A stretch of DNA of 64,000 bases. Origin: Jeotgalibacillus proteolyticus (GTDB taxonomy: Bacteria > Bacillota > Bacilli > Bacillales > Jeotgalibacillaceae). The stretch lies in the NCBI RefSeq assembly GCF_002926065.1, contig NZ_PREZ01000009.1, positions 94,071 through 158,070 on the forward strand. The letters run 5' to 3'. Below the pieces are notes generated by a model that saw only the letters and a program-made list of their open reading frames with translations, ran no database searches and was not told the origin of the DNA. The position numbers and the translations under genes are program-made. Positions 1-7,467 of this stretch are shown one piece after another (the first letter of the stretch is position 1; every line of letters starts with the position of its first letter).

Positions 1-72
1 CCGGGAAATTTAAAGTAAATAGAAGAACATTAAAATTATATAGGTTGCTATGTGAAAAATAATCAAATGAGG

Positions 73-102
73 AAAAGCTACTTGATATAAGTGAGCTTTT
101 TC
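73..102 (+). terminator. hairpin terminator at left edge
   Basis: The stem AGCT-CTT pairs with AAG-AGCT around a short loop and is followed by a T-rich run. It probably ends a gene to the left of the window on the plus strand. It could also serve the minus-strand gene that ends at 173. No gene is visible in 1-172. Confidence 0.5.
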
Positions 103-172
103 TTATTTAATTTTTGTCTTTTTTTTCCTTTATTTTTAGGTTTAAAGTATGTTTTATCAAATTAATATACGA

Positions 173-739
173 TTATTTGAACCAAGAAAAAAACCCTTTC
201 TTTTTGGGAACATCTTCTTCAGGAATATTTTCTTGTTTTGTTTGTTTCTCTTTTATAACCATGAGTAATTGTTCGTCTCTTTTTTCAATCATTTCAGTAA
301 GAAACTTTTGTTGACTATCCATATGCAATTGTTGTTTTTTTAATTGCTGGATCAATACTTCATTAAAGTCCTTCTGGAGATCAAGCTGCCTTTTTATTTC
401 TTTTAAGTCGTCCAATATCAATAGAGATATTTCTTGTTTTGGTTCTGGCTTCGTTTTTTCTCCGCCAGTAGCTAAATAATATTCAATTTGTTTTAAAGAA
501 TAATTTTGGACCCGGTTTAATTGCTTAATTAACCGTAACCTTTCTAAAGCAATCTTATCAAAATAGTGGTATCCGTTTTCTCCAATAATCGTAGGGATAT
601 GTGTTTTTAATTCGCGCATCCAATTTCGTACTACGCCCGGACTCTCTTCTATGTGTTGAGCAGCTTCTTTAACTGTTAAGCGAAGATCACTTATGTTTTC
701 ATTCAGGTTTTCAGTACATTGGTTTTCAATTACGTTCAT
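173..739 (-). CDS. MerR-type HTH protein with coiled coil and DUF3967-like tail
   Basis: The N-terminal half (about residues 20-85) is a MerR/RacA-like winged helix: an HTH start (LTVKEAAQHIEES) and a wing with GYHYFDK. A long charged coiled coil follows (about 100-165), then a basic, aromatic end (KKKGFFSWFK) like the DUF3967 tail found in Bacillus plasmid proteins. Such proteins are usually plasmid segregation or copy-control factors that bind DNA and oligomerise; the exact role here is inferred. ATG at 739 is chosen because the upstream GTG at 751 overlaps the GAAAGGG ribosome site. A small dyad (761-776) lies just upstream and may be its operator. Confidence 0.75.
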   Translation of the reverse strand: MNVIENQCTENLNENISDLRLTVKEAAQHIEESPGVVRNWMRELKTHIPTIIGENGYHYFDKIALERLRLIKQLNRVQNYSLKQIEYYLATGGEKTKPEPKQEISLLILDDLKEIKRQLDLQKDFNEVLIQQLKKQQLHMDSQQKFLTEMIEKRDEQLLMVIKEKQTKQENIPEEDVPKKKGFFSWFK

Positions 740-751
740 GTTTACATGCAC

Positions 752-930
752 CCTTTCAAGATAAGTGTTAACTTATGTGTGAAAACATTACGCTAAGAAT
801 AACTTGTTGCGTGGGTGTGTGACAAGAACCAATCAGGTATTCATGTAGGTTCCACTCTTATGTTAAAAGTTCGGTGTTCAATTTAAAATATCCTTTGACT
901 TCATTTGTCTATTTTTGATACATAAGCAAA
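752..930. other. intergenic control region of the MerR-like gene
   Basis: No gene is seen. The stretch holds the dyad ATAAGTGTTAACTTAT at 761-776, a plausible autoregulatory operator, and otherwise unremarkable AT-rich sequence up to the terminator of par locus 1. Confidence 0.4.
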
Positions 931-954
931 AAAACTCCACCTATGTGGAGTTTT
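931..954 (-). terminator. terminator of par locus 1
   Basis: A perfect 10-bp stem AAAACTCCAC/GTGGAGTTTT encloses a 4-nt loop. Read on the minus strand it is followed by a T run, so it ends the parA1-parB1 transcript. Confidence 0.75.
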
Positions 955-990
955 AAATTAAGGTTAATAAATTTACTTCAGCTTTTGTAA

Positions 991-1422
991 TTAGCTCTTA
1001 TTGATTACTCCATACTCCTCTAACAAACTTCTTATACCCTGGTTAATCAGTCTTGATTTATCACCCTTTTCTCCCCTAGCTGCTATCTTATCTACTTCAG
1101 CAGCTAAATCTGGGTCCATATAAAAGGACGTAAAAACTTTTTTGGGTTTCTTTTTTATTGCTTTTTTTCCAGCAGCTAATTCTCTTAAATAATCATTGTC
1201 ATCAACAACATCGTTGTCATTGACATATGTTTTGTTATTGTTAATTTCAATGTTTTTATTGTTGTTTGTATTATTATCTTTAACATTTATTTCATCAATC
1301 GTTTCATTATTATTATTATTGTTGCTGTCATTTACGTTTTCTTTCGTATCATATGAATTAAAGAACGCTTGAGGGGCATTCGGTTTTTTAATTTTATCCT
1401 TGAGGTTGTTTTTGTTCGACAC
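991..1422 (-). CDS. ParB/CopG-like ribbon-helix-helix partner of ParA1
   Basis: This 143-residue protein follows ParA1 and its start overlaps the end of parA1 by 29 bp, which implies coupled translation. The last 45 residues look like a ribbon-helix-helix DNA-binding domain (VFTSFYMDPDLAAEVDKIAA then SRLINQGIRSLLEEYG). The middle (about residues 25-75) is a low-complexity Asn/Asp-rich linker. In Gram-positive type Ib partition systems a small RHH protein binds the centromere and stimulates ParA, and that role is inferred here. Confidence 0.75.
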   Translation of the reverse strand: MSNKNNLKDKIKKPNAPQAFFNSYDTKENVNDSNNNNNNETIDEINVKDNNTNNNKNIEINNNKTYVNDNDVVDDNDYLRELAAGKKAIKKKPKKVFTSFYMDPDLAAEVDKIAARGEKGDKSRLINQGIRSLLEEYGVINKS

Positions 1423-2188
1423 GTTCTTTCAGCTCCTTTACAAACGGAATGTAATATTCTAAGGCATTTTTTAATTCTGGATTTCCATCAAATCCTGCAA
1501 TCGGTAACCGTCTGGTAGACGCTTTTCTTTTAATAATGGTATCAAATTTTAAGTTAGGGTGATCTTCCTCGATGGACTCTAGCATCACTTCATTTTCCTT
1601 AGCTCTTGAATCTATCAAAGAGAATAAAATACCTGCAGTATTTAAGTTAGGGTTATATCGTTCTTTTGCTCCTTCAACCATTTCAATAAATTTAGGAATG
1701 GCATAATACGCAAACATGGACCCGTCGAACATAATTACTACATGGCTTCCGCCTTCAGAATATGTACTGAGGGGCAGAATGGTTTGTTCTGAAAGAGATG
1801 GCGGTGTATCGATAATGATCCAATCATAGTCCTTCATTACAGGTTCTAATGTCTTCTGGAGAGCGTTAAGCTTTAATCCTTTTGAGTACATATGTCTTGG
1901 CAACGTGGCGAGAAAATCATTAGAAGGAATTAAGTCAAGATTCTCTTGGATCCGAATGATATATGGTCTTGCGTCGCCTTCAATAATTGCTTCTAAAACC
2001 GTTTTTTCTTCAAATACATTGCATATGTCGTATTCTCCGGTTAAAAAGCTTGTAAGGTTTCCTTGGCCATCCATATCAATAGCCAGAACCCTTTCTTCTT
2101 GGCTTAAGAGGTATGATGTAATGCCGCTGCTAGTAGATTTTGAACAACCGCCTTTACTGATCCCAAATGTCACTATTGTTGCTGTCAA
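1394..2188 (-). CDS. parA: ParA-family partition ATPase (par locus 1)
   Basis: This is a MinD/ParA-type ATPase of 264 residues. The deviant Walker A motif is ISKGGCSKST near residue 12, with Ser where most ParAs have the last Gly. The A' region is LAIDMDGQGNLTSF, and Walker B is YDWIIIDTPPSLSEQ. I chose the TTG at 2188 because it has the ribosome site GAAAGGGGTG; an upstream ATG at 2245 has none and would add 19 atypical residues. ParA proteins move plasmid copies apart on the nucleoid together with a small DNA-binding partner, here the overlapping RHH gene. A perfect 13-bp-arm palindrome at 2303-2332 lies upstream. Confidence 0.88.
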   Translation of the reverse strand: MTATIVTFGISKGGCSKSTSSGITSYLLSQEERVLAIDMDGQGNLTSFLTGEYDICNVFEEKTVLEAIIEGDARPYIIRIQENLDLIPSNDFLATLPRHMYSKGLKLNALQKTLEPVMKDYDWIIIDTPPSLSEQTILPLSTYSEGGSHVVIMFDGSMFAYYAIPKFIEMVEGAKERYNPNLNTAGILFSLIDSRAKENEVMLESIEEDHPNLKFDTIIKRKASTRRLPIAGFDGNPELKNALEYYIPFVKELKERVEQKQPQG

Positions 2189-2302
2189 TCTTGACACCCC
2201 TTTCAACGTATATAGTAATGTATATGATGCTACTACTCGTATCATTACTATATAAATGTAATTAATAAAGATAACCCTTTTATTATTGTCTTTAATACTA
2301 AC

Positions 2303-2332
2303 ATTAAAATATATGTCATCATATATTTTAAT
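2303..2332. promoter_or_regulatory. palindrome upstream of parA1 (candidate parS/operator)
   Basis: The arms ATTAAAATATATG and CATATATTTTAAT are perfect complements around TCAT. A 24-nt stretch of this site is repeated almost exactly (23 of 24) at 5149-5172 upstream of the second parA. Shared placement upstream of two par operons suggests a partition or operator site; this is inference. The rest of 2190-2585 is AT-rich and shows no gene. Confidence 0.5.
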
Positions 2333-2589
2333 ATATATATTAACTTTACGACTAATTTTATAGTCAAAAGAGCATTTCTTCTAATGAGGAAGGAAATTTT
2401 TATTTTCTGAATAAAGGGAATTAATGTTAAACTTAAGCGACAGTTTAATGGAATAACCAAAACCTATAGCAGGTGTAATCAAATAACAATATTATGGCAA
2501 GGATAGAGGGTTTTTGACTAAATCTAATAAGAACGCTCAAACATTTTCCTCGAGCCAAATTTATATAGATATTTAAAGGGGAGATAAAA

Positions 2590-3081
2590 TTGGATATAAG
2601 GTTCTATGATGAAACTAGGCCCAGAAAAAAAAGAGATAATATTGATGATGATTTTGAATCACAATTCTCAGCAGCAACTGCTGTATTTTCTTTTTTTCTC
2701 TTCAAGGGCAAATCTAAAGAAAATATTAAACAAATTAATATTGATTGTAGAAAAAATATAAAATCTATTTTTTATCATGATGTTGTTGATGGATTTTGGG
2801 ACATCGACGTTCCTTATGACCCCTATGTATTTTTATCTATTACTGAGGATGAACAAAAAAGAAAGGAGTTTCTAAGGGTTTTCAATGAAATTTTCGAACA
2901 AATCTTTGAACATAAAAATTGGGATAAGGAAGTCTTACAAAAAGCATTAGCCAGTTCTAAAGAAGTAAGTTTTAAAAGGGAATTTTTATTAAAAGGAACT
3001 CCTAAGAAGAATCCTAAAAAAGATAAGCTAGCGATAGTAAGATGTATAGAGGATATTAGAAGTTTTCAAATAATCTGTTAA
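2590..3081 (+). CDS. hypothetical protein upstream of the Kiwa-like pair
   Basis: I do not recognise this 163-residue protein. It starts at a TTG with a strong AAAGGGGAG site. It is charged, with a short hydrophobic patch (AATAVFSFFLF, about residues 28-40) and no clear signal peptide. After the stop another frame stays open from 3072 to 3161, so a C-terminal frameshift is possible. It is 168 bp upstream of the KwaB-like gene in the same direction and may belong to the same island. Confidence 0.5.
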   Translation: MDIRFYDETRPRKKRDNIDDDFESQFSAATAVFSFFLFKGKSKENIKQINIDCRKNIKSIFYHDVVDGFWDIDVPYDPYVFLSITEDEQKRKEFLRVFNEIFEQIFEHKNWDKEVLQKALASSKEVSFKREFLLKGTPKKNPKKDKLAIVRCIEDIRSFQIIC

Positions 3082-3249
3082 CATGGGATTTTAATTCAAC
3101 TTTAACTTTAGAATCAGGTATTAGAAATTGGAAAAAGATAATTTTATTGGAAGAGAATTAATGTATATAAACTTTTGAAAAACAAGGTTAAATAGAATAG
3201 TTCTGTCGAAATTAGCACTTTATATACTCCTGAAGGGAAGTGAGTTTTT

Positions 3250-4281
3250 TTGGGTTTGAATAGCAACGGGAATTTTATTAATAGAATAAGTATGATGTCA
3301 GATGAAGAGCTGGATACTTTAGACTTGCAGGTGTATCTAGTTTCTAAGGCAACCCAAAGTGATGATCTATATTTTGCAAAAAAAGAGATATTAGATCCTG
3401 ACTTGAGAATATGGTTAAAAAAGAGAATAAAGAAAGAATTGAATAACATAAAGATTGACAGCGCAGAAGGCAAAAAGTTTTATACCGCAGAATATAATCA
3501 TGAATTAACAAAGGCTGATTATATTGCTAAATTAGTTATAGAGGATGATGAAGATTTAAAGGATAAACTTGCAAAACTACTTCAAGCTTTAAATCACAGT
3601 AACAGCACATTTTTAGATAAAGATGCAAAGTTTCAAGTGGTTAAAATCTCAAAAGACACCGAACACGCCTATTTTATTTTTTATCGAGGTGTAAAAATTT
3701 CTGCAATGGAACGAAGAAATGTCAGTAAACTCCCGACAGTAAGAGACAGAGAGCAGTTGGTTATTCAAGACAAAAATGTCATCGAGTTTGGAGGTAAGAT
3801 TGAACTCTTTATTCACGAAGAAATGATGTACATTCTGAATCCAAGAACACTAGAATATACTTTTAATTATGATGATCATATTAAAAGGCAGCGGGATAAT
3901 AACTTAGAAACTATTACTAATATGAGCTTTTTTGATGACGGGTCAAACACAACCAAGTTTAAAGAAACCTCTAGCCAGTATATTCTTTCTAGAGGTTTAG
4001 CTTCAATTAAAAAAGAAACATTAGACGCCTTAGAGGAAAGTTTTGAAGAAAGGTGTGAAGAATTAAATATGATTAAAAGTGATATACCTGAAAATGAGCC
4101 AGATAGAGAAGAATATCTTGAGAGATACAGTTCACTCTGGCCACTTTATGAACACATTGATGTCGAAAATCAGAAGGTAAGATTTAATCCGGATCATGAA
4201 GTAACACCGTTACTTCATTTTTTCTCTGATAAGATCGTAGAGTCGTTTCTTACAAAAAAATTCAAATCTCAAACTAATTAA
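3250..4281 (+). CDS. KwaB-like protein (DUF4868), putative Kiwa defence component
   Basis: This 343-residue soluble protein has the general layout of DUF4868/KwaB: a central beta-rich part with YFIFYRGVKISA, then IEFGGKIELFIHEEMMYILN, and a helical C-terminal half. In known Kiwa systems KwaB is the DNA-associated effector that works with the membrane protein KwaA. The next gene encodes a four-helix membrane protein of KwaA size, only 18 bp downstream, which supports the call. The order here is B then A, whereas the described systems usually have kwaA first. I recognise the family by pattern only; distant homology is likely. The start has GAAGGGAAGTGAG upstream. Confidence 0.55.
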   Translation: MGLNSNGNFINRISMMSDEELDTLDLQVYLVSKATQSDDLYFAKKEILDPDLRIWLKKRIKKELNNIKIDSAEGKKFYTAEYNHELTKADYIAKLVIEDDEDLKDKLAKLLQALNHSNSTFLDKDAKFQVVKISKDTEHAYFIFYRGVKISAMERRNVSKLPTVRDREQLVIQDKNVIEFGGKIELFIHEEMMYILNPRTLEYTFNYDDHIKRQRDNNLETITNMSFFDDGSNTTKFKETSSQYILSRGLASIKKETLDALEESFEERCEELNMIKSDIPENEPDREEYLERYSSLWPLYEHIDVENQKVRFNPDHEVTPLLHFFSDKIVESFLTKKFKSQTN

Positions 4282-4299
4282 AAAAGGGGTATTTAGACT

Positions 4300-4971
4300 A
4301 TGTGGAGTAAATTTCAGCAAGCTATATTATGGATAATAACTTATTCTCCACTAGTCATTGTAATGGTCTTTAGATTTATTGCAGGTAATAAATACTTCGG
4401 GCTCGACGAGTGGTTGGTAAATCAAACTTGGGTAAATAAGAATAGTATCTTTGTGAGTTATTTGAGTGCAGAAGTTTATTTTATTATTGCAACAATAATT
4501 TATACTTATTTTAGCTATAAGTACACCATTAAATGGTTTATGTCTGGGTTTGAAGATAGAATAAGGGCAGGAGAAGATGGTCAGGACATGTATATAAGAA
4601 AGGCAGAGAGGTTAAGTGCAAATGATTATTCTTTCTTTTTGCTAACATTACTTATTCCCTTGGTGTCTCTTGACCACTCATCAGTGATTAACTTAGCCGT
4701 ATCATTAATAATAATATTCTTTGTTATCGCAATCTATGTGAAAACAGATGCAATAAGTGTTTGTCCTCTACTCTTTTTTTCTGGAAGAAGTGTTTTTAAA
4801 GGAGTTATTTCTTTAGGGGAGAAAGAACAAGAGCCTAATGACAGTTCTCTCAGAAAAGATGTAATTTTCATTATGATGAAGGATAAAATAACATTTAATC
4901 GGAAAGTTCGAGGTGAGAGGCTAGTTAATGATGTTTACTACTTAACAAATAATGAAATGGATAATGATTAA
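4300..4971 (+). CDS. KwaA-like four-helix membrane protein
   Basis: Four hydrophobic segments (about residues 8-28, 49-75, 110-125 and 130-148) are followed by a cytosolic tail of about 70 residues. A conserved-looking turn after helix 4 (KTDAISVCPLLFFSG) resembles the KwaA region with a TNP-type motif. In Kiwa, KwaA senses phage attack at the membrane and recruits KwaB. It sits directly after the KwaB-like gene with an AAAAAGGGG ribosome site, so the two are probably one operon. The assignment rests on size, topology and neighbour. Confidence 0.5.
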   Translation: MWSKFQQAILWIITYSPLVIVMVFRFIAGNKYFGLDEWLVNQTWVNKNSIFVSYLSAEVYFIIATIIYTYFSYKYTIKWFMSGFEDRIRAGEDGQDMYIRKAERLSANDYSFFLLTLLIPLVSLDHSSVINLAVSLIIIFFVIAIYVKTDAISVCPLLFFSGRSVFKGVISLGEKEQEPNDSSLRKDVIFIMMKDKITFNRKVRGERLVNDVYYLTNNEMDND

Positions 4972-4992
4972 TCTTTATAGATAGGGTTCAAG

Positions 4993-5022
4993 AGGGCATC
5001 TCAACTGAGGTGTCCTTTCATT
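4993..5022 (+). terminator. terminator after KwaA-like gene
   Basis: The stem GGGCATCTC/GAGGTGTCC (with G-U pairs) and a T-rich tail close the island at 2590-4971. The rest of the gap to 5408 is AT-rich, with the par-type palindrome at 5149 and TCTACA repeats near 5349. Confidence 0.65.
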
Positions 5023-5148
5023 TTATCCAAATTGTAAAAGGCTTTCTCTTGTATAAGACTTAGATTTTACAAAATTTAATTCATCTTTATATTTTATCTA
5101 TATATTTCGTTTATTAACTTATCTTTTAATTACAATATTAATGTTGAT

Positions 5149-5172
5149 ATTAAAATATATGTCAACATATAT
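5149..5172. promoter_or_regulatory. par-type palindrome upstream of parA2
   Basis: This is a near-identical copy (23 of 24 nt) of the element upstream of parA1 at 2303. Its core is ATATATG-TCAA-CATATAT. It lies about 240 bp before parA2. A centromere, operator or incompatibility site is possible. Confidence 0.45.
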
Positions 5173-5348
5173 GTATTAAAATATGTTAGAACCCTTTGAG
5201 TATTGTTATCAAGGGATTATTTGTGTCTAATTGAGTTTAGAATTACGGTTAAAATACGAAAAATTTAAAAAAAAATGAGTTATTTCTCTGTTTAAGGTGG
5301 CAATCCTTTATTAGAAATGATACGTTTAAAGTAACATTTTTTCATTTG

Positions 5349-5371
5349 TCTACAAATCTACAAATCTACAA
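5349..5371. repeat. TCTACA repeat array in the parA2 promoter region
   Basis: Three TCTACA units in tandem, as a 22-nt string that is repeated exactly at about 6910-6931 on the far side of par locus 2. Paired arrays on both sides of a par operon suggest binding of ParB2 both at the operator and at the centromere. Confidence 0.6.
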
Positions 5372-5408
5372 TTGAAAATTTAATTTATGAAGTCAAAGGA
5401 GAATATCA

Positions 5409-6239
5409 ATGGCAAATAACTCTTGTACAGTCGTTACCTTTGGTAATTTCAAAGGTGGGACGGGAAAAACAACTAATAGTACCATGATTGCCTATAGTTT
5501 AGCTAAGATGGGCTACAAGGTTCTTTTAAGTGATCAGGACCCACAGGCAAATGCCACCAGCCTCTATTTAAAAACAAAGGCTATTCTATCTGATGATATT
5601 GTTAGTTTTGAGAAAACACTTATGGCTGCTATTCAAGCTGAAGATTTATCTTCTATCGTAACGGAGATAAAAGACAACCTTTTTCTATTACCAAGCTTCA
5701 GTGACTTCGCCCTTTATCCTAAGTTTTTAGAGAAAAAGTTCCCTAACGATATTGACCGTGTTCAATACTTCTCAAGCCTTATTGAGCCACTAAAAGCCGA
5801 ATTTGATTTTATTTTTATTGATGTACCTCCTACTATTTCTATTATTACGGATTCAGCTTTATATGCATCAGATTTTGTGGTTGTGGTGCTACAAACCCAT
5901 GAACGCAGCTTACAAGGTGCTGAAGTATTTACGACCTACTTGCAGTCTTTAATTGATGAGTATGAGGCAGACATGGACATCCTTGGGATCTTGCCGGTTC
6001 TTTTAAAGAACGGAGCTCCAGTTGATGTGGCCACACTGGAAAATGCCAAAGAAATCTTTGGAGAACATAATCTTTTTAAGACTCTTGTAAAGAATATGGA
6101 GCGATTAAAGCGATTCGATATTACAGGCATCACAGAAGACGATATGCATGATAAACGAGTCATCACCAGTTATGATGCCGTAGCGAAGGAATTTTTAGAG
6201 CGTCTACAACTTACTGTGGGAGATGAGAAAAATGTCTGA
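5409..6239 (+). CDS. parA: ParA-family partition ATPase (par locus 2)
   Basis: This 276-residue ATPase has a canonical ParA Walker A (FKGGTGKTT near residue 15), LSDQDPQANAT, and Walker B FDFIFIDVPPT. The start ATG follows AAAGGAGAAT. It is more canonical than ParA1 in this window and not closely similar, so the plasmid carries two unrelated partition cassettes, perhaps through fusion of replicons. The stop codon overlaps the next gene, an RHH protein. Confidence 0.92.
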   Translation: MANNSCTVVTFGNFKGGTGKTTNSTMIAYSLAKMGYKVLLSDQDPQANATSLYLKTKAILSDDIVSFEKTLMAAIQAEDLSSIVTEIKDNLFLLPSFSDFALYPKFLEKKFPNDIDRVQYFSSLIEPLKAEFDFIFIDVPPTISIITDSALYASDFVVVVLQTHERSLQGAEVFTTYLQSLIDEYEADMDILGILPVLLKNGAPVDVATLENAKEIFGEHNLFKTLVKNMERLKRFDITGITEDDMHDKRVITSYDAVAKEFLERLQLTVGDEKNV

Positions 6240-6597
6240 TTTGCTAAGAAAAAAATCAAAACAGATACTTGATCGCGGTGCGTCCATCCAACCAAAGACT
6301 ACTTTTAATTTAGAAGAAGAAGTGAGGGAATCATCCTCTAAACAGAAGGGGACTTCAGAAGGCCGGGAAACAGGCAGAAAGAAAGCAGCTGCAAATTCCA
6401 CCACTACTGTAAGAGTAAGTACATTGAATAAAGACAAATTAAATGCTTTGGTCGTGCTTGGGGTTGCTGATAATGTCGATAACCTCGTTGATATTTTGAT
6501 GGATGAATACATATCCTCGATATTATCTAAAGATGAAAAAAAGCAATATTCACTGATTTTAGATGTTTATAATTTAAAAAAGAACGGGAAAAAATAG
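6232..6597 (+). CDS. RHH centromere-binding partner of ParA2
   Basis: This small basic protein (121 residues) starts inside the end of parA2. ATG 6232 is chosen over ATG 6223 because the GGGAG site is nine bases upstream of the former and touches the latter. The C-terminal half (TTTVRVSTLNKDKLNALVVL then VDNLVDILMDEYI) fits a ribbon-helix-helix fold. The N-terminal 50 residues are disordered and basic, typical of the arm that stimulates ParA. The TGTAGA/TCTACA arrays around the operon are its likely target. Confidence 0.75.
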   Translation: MSDLLRKKSKQILDRGASIQPKTTFNLEEEVRESSSKQKGTSEGRETGRKKAAANSTTTVRVSTLNKDKLNALVVLGVADNVDNLVDILMDEYISSILSKDEKKQYSLILDVYNLKKNGKK

Positions 6598-6618
6598 TCT
6601 TGCTTCTAAGCACCCAGT

Positions 6619-6653
6619 AACAGCCCGAGGTTTTAATTTTGGGCTGTTTTTTC
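6619..6653 (+). terminator. terminator of par locus 2
   Basis: The stem AACAGCCC/GGGCTGTT is followed by a T run directly after the par2 genes. Confidence 0.85.
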
Positions 6654-6678
6654 TATTTAAAAACTTTTCTTGAAATCT

Positions 6679-6774
6679 TGTAGACTGATCTACATGTAGA
6701 TCAGTCTACAAATCTACATGTAGATCAGTCTACAAGTCTACATGTAGATCAGTCTATATGTAGACTGATCTACA
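6679..6774. repeat. TGTAGATCAGTCTACA repeat array I (candidate parS2)
   Basis: The 16-mer TGTAGATCAGTCTACA and its reverse complement alternate several times, separated by 0-8 bp spacers that themselves contain TCTACA. Each unit has terminal TGTAGA/TCTACA half-sites, so the array is densely palindromic. It immediately follows the par2 terminator. It looks like a centromere or iteron array. Confidence 0.75.
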
Positions 6775-6877
6775 ATGTGTAATTAATCACGTAATTTATT
6801 TTCTCCTGAAATGCTGTTATATCAATAATTAATAGAGTAAGAGAGATTGAAAATATTTATTGTAATGGTTATTATTA

Positions 6878-6957
6878 ATCTACATGTAGACCAGTCTACA
6901 AGTATATTAGTCTACAAATCTACAAATCTACTTGTAGACTGATCTACAAATCTACAG
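6878..6957. repeat. TGTAGA/TCTACA repeat array II
   Basis: A second, less regular group of the same half-sites about 100 bp downstream of array I, including the 22-nt stretch also found in the parA2 promoter region. No gene is visible from 6960 to 7190. Confidence 0.7.
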
Positions 6958-7192
6958 CTTTTTGAATGGACGGCAAACCCTATTGTAATGCGGTATTTCC
7001 TTCTTTATACTTGGGGGCACAAGCAGCTGGATGGAAAGTATTAGTATTTCATCGTAATCAACCCAGCTGAAAAAGGTCAACAAATCATATATGAGACTGG
7101 AAGCTCTTGAAGCTTAATAGGTTATAAAATCTGTACATAATTATCGTTAATAGAAAACAAGAGTAATTATAAATTCTAAAAAAACAAAAAAA

Positions 7193-7217
7193 AGAGTGTT
7201 GCTGTCAACAACACTCT
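7193..7217 (+). other. replication-region hairpin 1 (loop CTGTCAA)
   Basis: A perfect 9-bp stem AGAGTGTTG/CAACACTCT carries the heptaloop CTGTCAA. It is the first of three hairpins with a common loop upstream of the rep gene. Confidence 0.7.
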
Positions 7218-7227
7218 CTTTCAAAAC

Positions 7228-7260
7228 AAGCTAGCTCCTGGCAGTCAACCAAACTAGCTT
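7228..7260 (+). other. replication-region hairpin 2 (loop CAGTCAA)
   Basis: An outer stem AAGCTAG/CTAGCTT and an inner GG/CC closing pair hold the loop CAGTCAA. Loop and closing pair match hairpins 1 and 3 although the stems differ. Confidence 0.65.
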
Positions 7261-7269
7261 TAATAGGTC

Positions 7270-7296
7270 AATCATGATGCTGTCAACATCATGATT
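7270..7296 (+). other. replication-region hairpin 3 (loop CTGTCAA)
   Basis: A perfect 10-bp stem AATCATGATG/CATCATGATT carries the heptaloop CTGTCAA, the same as hairpin 1. The three together may be single-strand initiation sites for the primase-like Rep or a structured leader RNA. Confidence 0.7.
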
Positions 7297-7410
7297 AATT
7301 CATATAATTATATGTACAATAAATCATATATTATGTGAATGGTTTTTACAATTATTTTTGCTAGACAATTTCTAGCAAATTGTGAAATTCCCTATTAGAG
7401 CAAAAGGTAT

Positions 7411-7447
7411 AGATCGCTATGAGCATAAGCTTGTAGCGATCTTTTTT
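7411..7447 (+). terminator. terminator-like hairpin just before rep (possible attenuator)
   Basis: The stem AGATCGCTA/TAGCGATCT plus six T residues ends 20 bp before the rep start codon. No gene needs a terminator here on this strand. It may therefore control rep by attenuation, as in several Gram-positive plasmids; this is inference. Confidence 0.7.
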
Positions 7448-7467
7448 GTGTCGAAAGGGGAAGAGTA

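Noticed and set aside
6679..6957. CRISPR array
   Set aside because: The repeats are short palindromic 16-mers with almost no spacers and no cas genes nearby; they fit a centromere or iteron array.
6960..7190. Short open frames upstream of the rep hairpins
   Set aside because: The longest are under 20 codons without ribosome sites.
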